Origin: Paramarasmius palmivorus
Taxonomy: Eukaryota > Basidiomycota > Agaricomycetes > Agaricales > Marasmiaceae
DNA length: 64,000 nucleotides
Direction of reading: 5' to 3'
Assembly (NCBI GenBank): GCA_037176845.1
Contig: JAYKXP010000034.1
Location: 62,001 to 126,000 of the forward strand
The notes beneath the pieces were generated by a model, which saw nothing but the letters and a program-made list of their open reading frames with translations, made no database searches and was not told the origin of the DNA. The translations under genes were made by a program, and so were the position numbers. This document shows positions 49,038 through 60,299 of the stretch, in pieces. The stretch's first letter is position 1. Every line of letters begins with the position of its first letter.

Positions 49038-49761
49038 CAAGGGGGGAGCGGGATTTGATTCTGTGATATCAACCAGGGGGGGGGAGGGGGGTCCAGTTGG
49101 CCTTAACCAGACTTTAGGTATTGACTAACAACATACATTTCAAAGCACTCCTGCACCATTCTGGATGGTTTCATGCATCTCACCAAGAATTCAAAGCTGT
49201 TTCACCCACTTTGTGCCTTATTTCTGCCCTTTTTTACGACTTCTCGGGCCAAAACTGTAATTGGCGCTCAATATTACCGCATATGGAAGGACATCCAATG
49301 GTGAACCTATGGTTCCCGGCTCAGCTGTAGTGGAAGGATACACCAGGAATCTGCCCACTAACTCGAAGCCCCAAGGGCAGTGTATTACAGTACGCAAATA
49401 ATATATCTTTACAAAACTATGCATAGTTCTACTCATCATATGGCAGCTTCTCCTCTGGTGCGCTTGGATTCTTGCAGTTCATGGGCGTTAACGCATTAAC
49501 TCACGTTCCTTTTAGGGATAAATCTTCACCGCTAACATCATCAGTGCACGACTTTGACACAGTACACCACAACAAGTTCAACAGACTCACCAAAATTTCT
49601 CGTTCCCAATCTCGCAGGAAGTTTGGGACCGGCGGAACACTTTCCCTTTTTGGCAGGCATATGACGTAAATTTCCTTTTTTGGAGGGGGGGGAGGGGTCC
49701 TTGTCAGCCGAAATCTGGACTTTTGGGTTGATATGACCCTTTCAAATCCCGCTCCCCCCTT
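49038..49761. mobile_element. Inverted-repeat-bounded element with target-site duplication
   Basis: Both ends read AAGGGGGGAGCGGGATTTGA inward: left near 49039-49058, right near 49742-49761. The inverted similarity continues further in as ATATCAACC and a G-rich run. The element is flanked by direct copies of GGTACCTAG (49029-49037 and 49762-49770), which looks like an 8-9 base target duplication, as made by hAT or Mutator-like transposases. The 700-base interior has no transposase frame, so it would be non-autonomous. Confidence 0.65.
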
Positions 49762-49770
49762 GGTACCTAG

Positions 49771-50159
49771 TCCACGTACAAGAGTTATGAACGCCTTTAG
49801 AATGCCAAATGTAGACGTTGCAATATGCTGAGACGGCGGAAGGTGCGTAATCCTAGTGATTTGCTTTGATTTCTAGGATCGAAGTTAACAATCACCATGC
49901 TTATACGCAGGTACCGTACACAAAAAAGTCATGAATCAGGCCACTGCGACGTCGCATGTTATGTTTTAACATTTTTCCGTCAAACGATTTCCGCCCATAC
50001 GCATGAACCTGAATCCGATACTACGAAACTGGACCTGGACACGCACTTCAGGGCAGAGACGGCCTAACGTATTCTTCCTGCCGATGTCAGTGGCTTTTGT
50101 ACAGTCATCTCACCGTGTCTCATCATTCATGCAGATATCCATCTGGAACTTGATACCTC
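49771..50159. other. Gene-free stretch between elements
   Basis: No supportable frame and no repeat recognised within the window. Confidence 0.3.
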
Positions 50160-51115
50160 ACTATGTAGCGGTATATAGCTCGGGTAGTCAAATAGCTCGG
50201 GTAGCTACCCCCCCATCTACGTAGCACGGTCCCGGTCTACGAGGTGCTACATGGTGCTACATAGCGAGCATTTTTTGATGTTATCAGAAACCGGGTACCC
50301 AAAATGACAATGCGTGAGCCAATGAAATCTTCTCGATATAGTGGTATGGTCGTCGTTTCTTGCTGCCTTGCGGCCAGTTGCCGTTCTATGCTATGGACAA
50401 TTGAGCTGCATTTTCATTCATTGCAACACGCGTTCTTTAACTATCAACAAATGTACTTTGTTATACGCCAACAAACTGAACTACGAGATATGATGCAGGA
50501 CTCCATCACTGCTAGTGCGCGTGTCCAACGGTTGGAATGTGAGACTGGTGCTTCGAATCCATAGATGTCTTCAATATGCGGCAGTTGGTGTTCTTGAATT
50601 GTTTCCTGACCGTCGAGGGAGCTATCGGTGTCCTCAAGGCGTCCTAATATATGGAGTCAGCCGAAAAGGAACACGAAGAAGAGAAGCGTCGACGGCTACG
50701 CACCTTGACGATCCCCACTGACAATCACGATATAATCTTCGTTCCTAAGCCTCTTGATGCCCTGTCCTTGCGCAAAAAAACCTTGAGCCATTGACGTCGG
50801 AGGGAAGATTGCTTGACGGTCTGAGCTGAAAAAAAGCTAAGTCAAACTTGAGTGTACATGGCTAAAGTGAAAACAGTTAAGATTCAACTTGTATACTTCT
50901 CTCGAAAAGTAGAATACGCACAAGACTTGCAATATTGTACCCTGGGCATGGATGGTTTCGAACGAAAAGGTGTTGATTGACGTAAGGAAAATCCCCGTTT
51001 CTCAGGCGCCGCATGGTCCTCTTTGGCCAGTAGCTCGGGTAGTACAGAGGTAGCTCGGACGTAGCACTTTTGCTCTACTAGGCTCTACCCGAGCTACATA
51101 GTGGGAGCTCTACTA
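50160..51115. repeat. Putative element bounded by TAGCTCGGGTAG clusters
   Basis: Left end (50170-50265) has two copies of TAGCTCGGGTAG plus CTACGTAGCACGG. Right end (51025-51105) has GTAGCTCGGGTAG, GTAGCTCGGACGTAGCAC and the inverted CTACCCGAGCTAC ACATAG. The shared words lie in both orientations, as in some transposon subterminal repeats. The inside holds a short plus frame at 50304-50564 (LRDMMQDSITASARVQRLE) with no family I know. Exact ends and any target duplication are not clear. Confidence 0.4.
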
Positions 51116-52620
51116 CTCAACAAAATACGGATTCCAGATGTCGTTGGACCCCTACTATATCACCTCTGACTTGTGAATACTATACTCGAGTACCCTTCTC
51201 CAATTACGGTCTGCGGTCACCTTTACATACCCGAAAATGTGGCTACCCGTCAAAGGGATCAAGGAAGTGCTCATTCTTGACCACCCACAAACTGTGCATA
51301 GACGTATTTGACGTCGTTGTGGTAAGCTGCACAACTTTCATATCCGCGAAAAAGGCTTGACCGACCATTTGGTAGACGAGCATTCATTCATTTGCAGTCA
51401 ATAATCCTCAGATGACCGCGGTGTTTCTGGGTGCATTCATTCTGCATTATTTAGGCGTACACATGGAACTCATTACTAGTACGTCGTATGTGACTACGGA
51501 AAATCGACAGAATCTACCGCCGATGGAGTCGAAGTGAAGGCGTGTCGTACTCTAGGCTTGCAACTACGAATAATCTTGTATAGATCACCACAAAAGAGAA
51601 GCGAAGGGGAAGTCAACCAACAATAGCAACTTCAGCAGCGATGCTCTCTTGGAACACTCCAAGGTACTTATAGGCGCACAACTTCCCGGGATTGGTATAT
51701 TCCATTACTTTTTCTCTTATCCTGAATTAACCAGCATCTCATGGCAGCCAGACTTCTGTCCACTTCGTCGCGCAGAGCAGCACAGGATCCAGCCGTCATA
51801 CACGAAGAAGCTTTCCACGCCCGACTGCTACTGGCCAGAAGGTAAGACGCCATCCATCTTCAACATTCATCAGGCTCATGAATCTCCACAAGCCCAAAGC
51901 ATTGAGCAGAGAACTTTGAAGGCCGTTCAGCAACTTCTGAATCGTGGCAGAGATCCAGACACAACCGACTGAAGAATACTTCACCTTGAGCGCTGTACCC
52001 TACGTTAACTTCAAGCACCGTTGATAGAGCTGCGCTGTCACTTGCTGCAATTTTCTGTTGGATACGCCGTTGCTATTGTAACCTTCATGATCATCAGTGA
52101 CGCGTTTTCAAGCAGAGAAGCAGGGCTGGCGAGGTGAGAGTCATTATTTATGATGGTATGACACTGGTAATTGAATAAATAAATGCTGTAGGCGACTATC
52201 AAATTTAAGGGAGCGAAATCAGGAATGTGGCGATTTGATCCCTGGTGAAAATCTTAAGTTCTAGCATGCTAGCTGCAAGACTGCTTTTCACTGGTACTCT
52301 ACGAAAGCGCACCAGGGTAAAGCCAATGTAAACACATTGCGATTGGGTCCGTAGCAGAGTTCTACAACTTGATTGAAGACTGTGATTGGTAGTGACCACT
52401 CACAAGCGGTATGGGTAGCTACAGCATGATGCAGTGACACGAGCTAAGAACGTAAAAAGGGCTCGCGAAACAAAGCATAAATCAACCCGAACGCCACCAA
52501 TAAATTAAGAAGCATCGGTGAACCCTTTCTGTGTCTCGAAATCGCGACCTTCCCCGATACCTGACGCATCTCCTTGCATCATCAATGGTGCTAGTGAGCT
52601 ACTAGCGAGGGCTCCTGAGG
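51116..52620. other. Repeat-flank and gene-free stretch
   Basis: A plus-strand frame near 51700-51972 ends QAQSIEQRTLKAVQQLLNRG and looks faintly coding, but it has no start or upstream exon I can support. The rest is without recognised features. Confidence 0.3.
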
Positions 52621-52621
52621 A

Positions 52622-52629
52622 TATAAAAA
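52622..52629 (+). promoter_or_regulatory. TATA box of the Hva1-TUDOR gene
   Basis: TATAAAAA lies 46-53 bases before the ATG at 52675, within an AT-rich to CTACATCCAACTCTAC leader typical of highly expressed small fungal genes. Confidence 0.5.
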
Positions 52630-52674
52630 GGAGCACCTTATGGTCGACAAGCTACATCCAACTCTACTTCAACC

Positions 52675-53081
52675 ATGGCCTCATACGAAGTAAGGTGTTG
52701 GCCGGTGTTCGTACAATTCCCTCTAATATGCACATGTGCACTCATTAGGTCGGTGACCACGTCGAATACCAAGCTATCGGTGGTGGCAATGTCGAGAATT
52801 CTACAACTCGTGGCGAAATTCTAAAGATCATCGAGAGTAAACAGCCCGCCGGCGAGTCCGGCGTCCAAGTCAACGTGGGTTGCACTTCTTTCAAAGATTC
52901 TTCGTGCGATCACGGATTCGAAGCTGAACCTCTCATAGGCCTCCGAGGATGAGCCTCGCTACCTCATTCGCAATGACAATGTGAGTTTTGTCCTCTTATA
53001 CTATTCAAGACTGACGTCCCGTAGACTGGCAAAGAGACTGCCTATAAGGCCAACAATATCACGGGGAAGGTTAGCGAGTGA
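52675..53081 (+). CDS. Small Hva1_TUDOR (DUF2945-type) domain protein
   Basis: Four short exons encode 79 residues. The start is MASYE followed by an intron, then VGDHVEYQAIGGGNVENSTT, GEILKIIESKQPAGESGVQV, ASEDEPRYLIRNDN and TGKETAYKANNITGKVSE. The pattern GDxVEY...SxG.I..I......G..V.AS.xxPRYxI.N..TGKxxAYK is the small TUDOR-like barrel named after a fungal 'hypervirulence associated' protein. It occurs in many free-living fungi and bacteria; the name does not imply virulence here. Size equals the bare domain. All introns are GT-AG and phase 0. Role unknown, possibly DNA or peptide binding. Confidence 0.85.
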
Positions 53082-53750
53082 AAGAGTGCCATCGCAGCTT
53101 TACTTTTCTTGACCAAGCGCTGGGATATTAGCGATTCAGAATGATGTATTTGTAGTAACGCCTAGTAACACAGCCCAAGCGTCAATATCTAATCCACATG
53201 GCGAGCTCCCGCCTTTAGCAACGTTGAGACGCAAATATAGATATGATCCTTCTGGCAGAACTGGAGGCACCTCCGCACAGGCCAGAGTGCCTGAAATGCC
53301 TGTCTAATGCCTGCCGTGCCGAGGGTGACGAGATGAAGTTCCGACAAGTCGTCGTTAGCTTGAAAGCTTGTTGAAAGCCCAGCGAGCGGGTTGATGGAAC
53401 GTTTGAAATGGAGGCGCAACCCATGACCAGAACAACAGGGCAAACAGCAATAGATCCGGGTGGAAACAGCAAGAATATAGCCAAACAGAGAGATGTTGAG
53501 CGAGTATTAGGCGGTGTAAACATTTCTAACCGCGGTTACTAGGGATAATTCCCATCTGGACGTGCGTCTTATGACATGAGAAGAGGGAAGAAAGAGGAGA
53601 AATGAGGCGACGTACCGGTGATCACGCCGAATGACATGCTCTCAGCGTAAAATTAGCCTCCGATACCCTTGGCTTTTTGCTCTTCGGACCCTAAAAGCTC
53701 TTCGTCTTCCCACCACCATCGCTACACACCCTCACTGTATAACCAGCGGC
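53082..53750. other. Intergenic region
   Basis: A minus-strand frame from 53523 (MFTPPNTRSTSLCLAIFLLF) looks like a signal peptide but has no recognisable continuation, so I do not call a gene. Otherwise nothing is supported. Confidence 0.35.
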
Positions 53751-54762
53751 ATGGCTGATCGTAGAAGAAGCTCCCCTTCTCCGAAAGACAGAAACACCTT
53801 TTCAAACCAGATATCTTCCATTGGGGCCAAGATCAACAGAGCGCTGAGCGGCGACCGTTTGGGTAGATTCGATCCAGACAGGGAGTCATTGGCGAGTACA
53901 GTCGTCCCAGACGGCGGTGAGTGCAGTTTTCGGGCTCGAAACGAGAGATGATGGTGGTTTGAAGTCAAGTGGCGGCCACAAAGATAAGGGCGATAAGGGT
54001 CCCGTCAACCCCACCGTGTTCCTTATCGCTCAATTTCTTATCTCTCGTTCTTCAAATACCTTTCATGTTATTCTCACGGATGCTGATTGTGGCTTTGTAT
54101 TACAGCAAGCAATGCAAACGAACGTTCTGTGTCAAGGGGAAGGCAGGGTTTTGTACGTGTCCCCCGATTTTACTGAAACCTCTGGTGGGACTTGACCTAA
54201 CTCGGATTCTTTTTCCGTAGAGCTCCTCGGGAAGAGGCGGTGTAGGAAACATTCATCAGAACGCCTCTACTTCACCTACTAACGACTATGACAATGTCGC
54301 CCGGGGAAGAGACCGTGATCCAAATCCAGAAAGAGTCAGACTTGTCACTGATATATGTGGGCCTGATACTCATGATTTTCCCCTCCAGGTCATAAGCACT
54401 GGCCGCGGAGGAATAGGAAACATTCGCGCGCCCATCCCTGAACAAGTCGTGAGCGACTCTAGCTCTGCAAACTCTGTCCCGCTGTCAAGTGTAACGACGG
54501 TACGCCAATTCCCTACCGTGGCCATTGGAGACGATTTTCACAGACATTGTACTTTAGCTTTCAGGATCGGACGCCCCTAACGACTCCTACTCTCGTTCAC
54601 GCTCCCGTGGACCCCCGCTAATGTCCACAGGAAGAGGAGGTGCCGGTAACATTAGGCAACAACCACAAGATACCACATCGTATGCGACCTTATTAATATC
54701 CTTCAATCAAGCTCTGTCTAATCCATCCATACAGGACTCCAAACGACAGGACCAGACACTAA
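53751..54762 (+). CDS. DUF3602 protein with GRGG(V/I/A)GN repeats
   Basis: It starts MADRRRSSPSPKDRNTFSNQ at 53751. Three repeats follow: SSGRGGVGNIHQ near 54222, STGRGGIGNIRAP near 54400 and STGRGGAGNIRQQ near 54620. This short GRGGxGN repeat defines DUF3602, a fungal family of small, probably disordered proteins without known role. I place the end at TAA 54760-54762, after an intron (about 54675-54733) that gives STPNDRTRH. The piece between 53919 and 54220 cannot be spliced with confidence: a middle exon around 53950-54010 (GLKSSGGHKDKGDKG) is possible but its upstream intron would be only about 31 bases. Internal introns near 54340-54390 and 54500-54560 are likely. Confidence 0.7.
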
Positions 54763-55798
54763 TTCTCGTATTGTTGACGGCACATTCTCAGCTCCGCAAC
54801 TTGAACAGGAACACAACCTAGGAACTTCACTTATTTTGGACGGATTCTTTCCTTCCCATCCCCACTCGGTCTCGCTTTCGTTCGTTGTACTATTATATCC
54901 TCTATATTTTTGTACCATCTGCGCTTCCTCTGCAATGCTTCGACATTTTCAGCCAGAATGTCTTCCTTTTGCCGCGCGTCAGCAGGTCCCAAGTCTGCCA
55001 TTTGCCGCCTCTTTGTCGGGCTTGAATCGGCAGTTAAAGCAGTTACGAAGCCAAAGGATGCTTTAGTCTAGAACATCGGGGACCCAGTAAGAGGAATCTT
55101 CACCCCACAGGTCCAGGTTTAGAACAGAGTTGAGGAACCAGCCTGGACAAGGATTTTGTGAATCTCGATTATCCCATTCCCTGGACCCCACTTCGACCTT
55201 CCTTGGTACAAACTTCCAAACTTCGAGAATCATGGAATCATGCGGGGGTTGGTGCAATGTATGTAATACAGTAATCACGATCCCCAAGAGCTAACTGTGG
55301 ACATCTTCGTCGAGGTGGCTAGCTATTAGCAGTGAATGTGCTTGTAGCCCGCATATCAAAGGAGTCTGCGAACGATTGAGTCTGCCTAAGATCTAGTGAA
55401 CACCAAGATCTGAGCTCATATAAGAGGTGCGTTCCTGAGGAAGCATTTGGCCCATTGGGACAGATCCTTGGACTCCAGACGTGCATCGCTCAGTTAGCCA
55501 AGCAATCGTTAAGACATACATTCCATCCAATTCCACAAGTAGTGGCGGGTTGGCGAACTGGCCAAGTAGGTCGTGAAGGCATGACTGGTGCCCTGTGAAA
55601 CTTTTTCAAGCGTCACAAACATCTTCCACGAGTCCTATGGTTATCATAAGTTATGCCTTCGCCAGTCTAGAGCTTGATGTTGGCGTTATTGGGGTGAAAC
55701 AGGGATCCGTGCTAGGCAGGCGCGTGGAGTGGGTGAAGGTACCACAATCACATAGTAATCCGGACTGTAATGTACAGGTGCTTTCAGCTCTCGATACT
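54763..55798. other. Intergenic region
   Basis: No gene supported. A long plus frame over 54836-55066 is the unspliced 3' continuation of the DUF3602 gene and has no family content. Confidence 0.35.
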
Positions 55799-56358
55799 CT
55801 ACAATGCAGGCATCGATCGAACGACTTTTCCTTCATTCTTCGCATGCACCCTTAATTTTTCAAGAATCTTGGAATTGGCCCAACGTTCAGGAGGTGTGCG
55901 TTTTCCTGTTGCCCAGTAGTAGATGTCCCAATCAGGCTCGTCCAAAAACTACATATAGAACGATTTCAATGCCACAGCAAAGGAGAAACAAAAACCAAAA
56001 CGCACCCTATCATACTCCCGCAACTCTTCTTCCGACATCGTCGCCAATTGATCCCGAGCAAAGGTGCTCATCAATAAATCGCTCTCTAGGGTTCCGCGCT
56101 TTCGAGACTGATAAACGAGTCTGGCACGCATAGTTTCAACTGTTTCATTGGGTCTTTCCAACGGTGTCGGTGCAGGTAGGTCAGGAGGTGTTTGGTGTTT
56201 GCAAGGTGTTCGGGTGTGTGCGGAAGAGGCCATGGGTCACGTCGCCGAGGAGCAGACGTTGATAACGATGCCTTGACGGCTCGTTGTGCGAGAATAGACC
56301 GAAATGGAGTGACTGCGGCGAGTGTCCGAGGAACGGTGGTGAGAGCTGAAGTTAACAT
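55799..56358 (-). CDS. SDH5: Succinate dehydrogenase assembly factor 2 (SDH5/SDHAF2)
   Basis: Mitochondrial protein needed to attach FAD to the flavoprotein subunit of complex II. It starts [20 protein letters not shown] at 56358 (mitochondrial presequence), followed by [20 protein letters not shown]. The family core is [20 protein letters not shown] with [11 protein letters not shown], then after an intron (about 56003-55954) [20 protein letters not shown] and a tail ending RSMPAL. This order is diagnostic. Between EHLANTK and [15 protein letters not shown] (56170-56215) the frame changes with no possible intron; one missing A in an AAA run would repair it, so I suspect a sequence error in a real gene. 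Protein about 160 residues. Confidence 0.85.
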
Positions 56359-56555
56359 TGTCGGGCGCTTACTTAGTAACACCGTCTTCAATTTGGGAGA
56401 TAAGGTCAGGACGTATCCAACGAATTCATTTCCCTTTGTGATTTAAACGTAACGTACAGCGGTATTGTTATAACATACGCAGCGGCATTTCAAATGTTAA
56501 AAACGAATAAGTAATTCAATAGTTCTTACACTTTCGTTCGTAGTTCTACAGTTTC
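56359..56555. terminator. Gap between SDH5 5' side and het-C 3' end
   Basis: 197 bases holding the SDH5 promoter side and the het-C 3' end. No separate gene. AT-rich words near 56460-56520 may serve het-C transcript end formation; no precise signal can be named. Confidence 0.25.
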
Positions 56556-59500
56556 TTACCACCTTCCGCCTCCATAGTTCGGTGCGTATCCGCTTCCAGG
56601 CGGCCCTGGTGGAGGTGGATGAGCACTAGGGAAACCCAGGAGGCGGTCCTTGGGGTGGATGGAAGCCTGATCCAGGTGGTGGTCCAGGTGGGGGTGCAAA
56701 GCCTCCCGGTGGTGGAGGGCTAGGAATATCCACCATAACCACCAGCATCAGGGAATCCTGGCCCAGACGGACTAGGGAAAGATGGTGGACCGCCGGATCC
56801 AGGGAAGGATAGCGTCGAATGGTGATGGCCGGGACCAGCGCCGGGGAACGAAGGTGGAGGAGAAGAGTACGATGGTGCGTACCCGCCTCCAGCCCCACCA
56901 GCATTTGGGAACGAAGGCGATGGGGATGTGTTATCGCCACCGTAGAACGAGGCAGCTTGACCACCCATGACCGGGGGTGGTGCCGTTCCGAAACTCTGAC
57001 TAGAGCCATGGCTATGATGAGCAGCGCCTGGGTATCCTCCTGGACCGCCTGAAGGTGAATCTCTTCGAGGACCCTGATCAAGTTTTCCAAGTAGACCTTG
57101 AGCTTGCTGCACACCAGGTATTTGGTGGATATACCCTTGGATCCCGGCTTGGGCAGCCAGGCCTTGGTTGTGCGCATAGCTGCCTACAGCTTCCGCCTGT
57201 CCTCCTTCTCCAGCCAATCTGATGTTCTCGTGGTTCCTGACATTCTGCTTGTTCAACCTTCGAATGATTTCATTGCGACGGTTTCCGAGTCCATCAACCC
57301 AAGTCCGTATAGCTTGTAACATTTCGCGTTGCACCTTGGAGGATGAATCATGGAAGTCTGGGTGGAACCTTGGTGCAATAGAATTGAGAGACATAGCAGG
57401 TGATATACGGAGAACACCACTTACAAGCACGCTAGGATTTCCTCAGAGACTTGACGTGGGTTCATTGAAGTGTCGTCCCAGGCTTTAACTACCAATTGGA
57501 CGGTGTTACTGACAATCACCTTGGCGACATGTCCAGCTGGCTCATTCAAGATCAGGTTCTGTACAAAAGATAGCTGGTAAGGTCAGGCAATGCGTCAGCC
57601 GGAAGATGACGTACGAAATGATCTTTACTCAAGAACGAGTGCGTAGGATCAGACTGAAATATAGTCAGTAAAGGACATTCACATTGAGTAATCCCAAACA
57701 CACCGCTCTTGGATCGTTGAAAACTTCGTATTGATCGTGGTTGTCGATGACTTCTCCAGACGCGGCCGACAATGCGCTAGTGGAAGTCTGCAAGATCGGT
57801 TTCAAGAAAGGCTATGAGAACCGCGCGATGAGTATCATGTACATTTCCTCAACATATGACACACACCTCCAATGTGGTGAAAACGAAGACAGAGATCGAG
57901 TCCATCAACTTTTCTATCAATGGGCCCAATCCAGGAATCTTTTCGATAGTCTTCTCAATCTTCTTCGCTACCGAATCTCGGAAGCTCAAAACTTGCCACA
58001 GCACCGCGTGAAGCTCCTGTGGGCTCATTTCTTCGGGTTTCTTGCCACCTTGACTAGGCCCAGCACGAATACGCTCGATGCTCTCCATGTCTCTAGACAT
58101 CTCATTGCCTTCTCCGCCAGGAAGCTTGAAGAGGAGATCACGGAGGACAGTTGAAGGGTTGCCGCCGGGACCGCCACTTCGGGTGGCTTGGTCCTTTTGC
58201 CTTGCTTTCTTTAGTTCGGCGTTGAGGTCTGTTACAGAGGCTTCACTCTGCACTACGGCGTGAGAACAGAAGTAGGCGCTGCAACATATCAAAGCACGTA
58301 CGAGGTGGTCACCAGCCTCACCCAGCAGAGAGTGAATGAAATCGCTAGACCCAAATGTACCGGTGACAATCGGCGCAACCCACTTTCCATTAGGCGCCTG
58401 GATACGGACCTGGTCTCCGACGTGCGGGAAGACATCGTGGAAACCCATATTAATCAGGGTAAGTTCACAGAAGTTGGAGTGAGCCGAGTAATCTTCTAAG
58501 TGTGGAGCTATGTTCAATTACTGGGTCAGGCAAGAACAACAGATAGAAATAAGCGAGACTCACCAATGTCCCCAAGAGCCTGTAAGCTTCATACTCGTCC
58601 TGCTTCCTGCCCTGAGCACGCGCAGTTCTGCCGACATGAATACACTGTTCCAAAGTACGCCTGACCAAGGCTTTCGATGTATCCCAAGAGCCGCTTTCTG
58701 TCATGCAAATTAATTTTTCTAAGTATGATAAGATAGGTATGAAAACGTACCGTTCGCAATATAATTCTTCATTCCCGTCCGAGTGTCAATCTCCAATTCT
58801 CGTGGCTGGATCACCATTAAAGGATGCATTGAATGATATAAAGCTGCTAACTCACGTCAACTGGGCCCCTGAGCCTAGAATCGTACTTTCTCGCATCTTC
58901 ACCATCGCCGTATCCTTTAGGGTTATCAATATGTTCGGTCTATGCGAGCAGTTCAGCTTTGAAAGAAATATCAAACAATGAACTGACTGGAAGATAGACC
59001 CCTAATCTTTCTATAGTGACCTCGAACTCATTTGTCGCATAGCCATGTGCCTTGTCGACTAAACGTTAGCTCAAGCCATACCAGAATGAAGTAAACACTT
59101 ACGAGGAAACCAAGAGCCATACATAGGTTGATGATGGTCTAAAACGGACAATTAGCCACAAGCATGGGCCGAAGTAGGATTGAACATTACTTGAAGTTGC
59201 AATTTCTTTAAGCCAGCAATGTCGACTGCCTATAGATGGGCTCAGCCTCAGAGTATGTCAAGTATAATCGAGCAATGGAACATACTTGACTATAATCCCG
59301 AAGCCAATTACTAAAATCAACAATTAACAGAGGTTCCAAGAGCTAAAAAGATTCGTGCTCACCCAAAATAAACCCTTTTGATGTCCAAACCTCCAAACTT
59401 GCTTCCTTTCCCAAGAACGCTTGCAAGTGCGAAACCGCTGCTGCCCTTTTTCACCAGTTCTGCAAGAGTATCTTCAATGTCACCGTGGCGAAATGCACGA

Positions 59501-59685
59501 CCTTCCATATAGGCAAACCTGAAAACCAACCGTTCGTCAGAGGCACGCAGAAACCGGGACTCAGGAGCAATAGATAACACTTACGAAGGAATATTCCCTG
59601 CACCGAAAGCGTAGACTCCATTTCCAGAAAGACAAAAGGCAAATATAAAGACGAGAAGAAGTAGGATCGCGAGATTACTGGGCAT
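56556..59685 (-). CDS. Het-C family protein
   Basis: Member of the Het-C family named after a Neurospora heterokaryon incompatibility locus. The signal segment MPSNLAILLLLVFIFAFCLS starts at 59685 and leads to the hallmark FGAGNIPS and, after an intron, FAYMEGRAFRHGDIEDTLAE. Then come GNWLRDYSQAVDIAGLKKLQ, EDYSAHSNFCELTLINMG, DMESIERIRAGPSQGGKK and RTWVDGLGNRRNEIIRRLNK. The C-terminal tail is Gly/Pro/Ser rich and ends APNYGGGRW at 56556. Roughly ten introns. In the tail two extra bases are apparent, near 56726 and 56630. Correcting each gives GYPSPPPPGG and GFPSAHPPPP; uncorrected, the protein would stop early at 56720. In agaricomycetes the gene is common and not proven to act in incompatibility. 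Confidence 0.85.
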
Positions 59686-60299
59686 CTTGTCAGATGTGCC
59701 AGATGATGGTGGTTGGTTTCAGAAGTTTATCGATATACGTATAGGTCTTGCGAGCGCCCGAGGGGTCGTGATTCGTCGTGAGATGATCTCCTTTTTCCGA
59801 TACGTATGTATCGAGCGCGCTTTGAAAACTGGACTTCTTGAGGTTTGAATACGTTTCTGTTTGCGGTAGTCGTTTGGAAGAAGATGATGGTTCGAGTCTG
59901 AGAAGAGAGTTGAGCTTGCATTACATTTTGGAGAATCGATGTCATTTTCAGGGAAAACATCCTGTCCGATATGACGTGATGGCGGTGCAACTTGCGCAGT
60001 CATCAGCATCATGGCGATACTGATTCCAACTCGGGTTTCATAGGTCCTGGGAGCAATCTGGAGCAATGAGTTCGAGGCTTTGAGGGGGCTCAGGGATACA
60101 GAACATGGAGGACGGGAATTGCAAAGATGCCATGAAAAAAGCCGTCGAAGTGAGCCATGCGAAAGCCTGACAGTCCGAATCGGAGATGCGGTCGGAATGG
60201 CTCAAGCAAACTCTTTCTCGTCACGACCTTGATGATCACCTATTTCAGGCGCTGGAATCCACGTTCATGAGTTCAATATCTTGACTCTAGTCATCTGTC
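59686..60299. other. Divergent promoter region between het-C and APP1
   Basis: No supported gene. Both neighbours are read outward, so the 600 bases hold both promoters; I see no clear TATA box. Confidence 0.4.

Noticed and set aside
50304..50564. Possible transposase fragment within the TAGCTCGGGTAG-bounded segment
   Set aside because: No catalytic or zinc-binding motif is visible and the frame is short.
53215..53523. Minus-strand frame that starts with a possible signal peptide
   Set aside because: No family features, no splice-linked continuation and composition like the flanks; too weak to call.
56626..57177. Separate Pro/Gly-rich minus frame over the het-C tail
   Set aside because: It is the shifted continuation of the het-C C-terminal tail after an apparent extra base, and not an independent gene.
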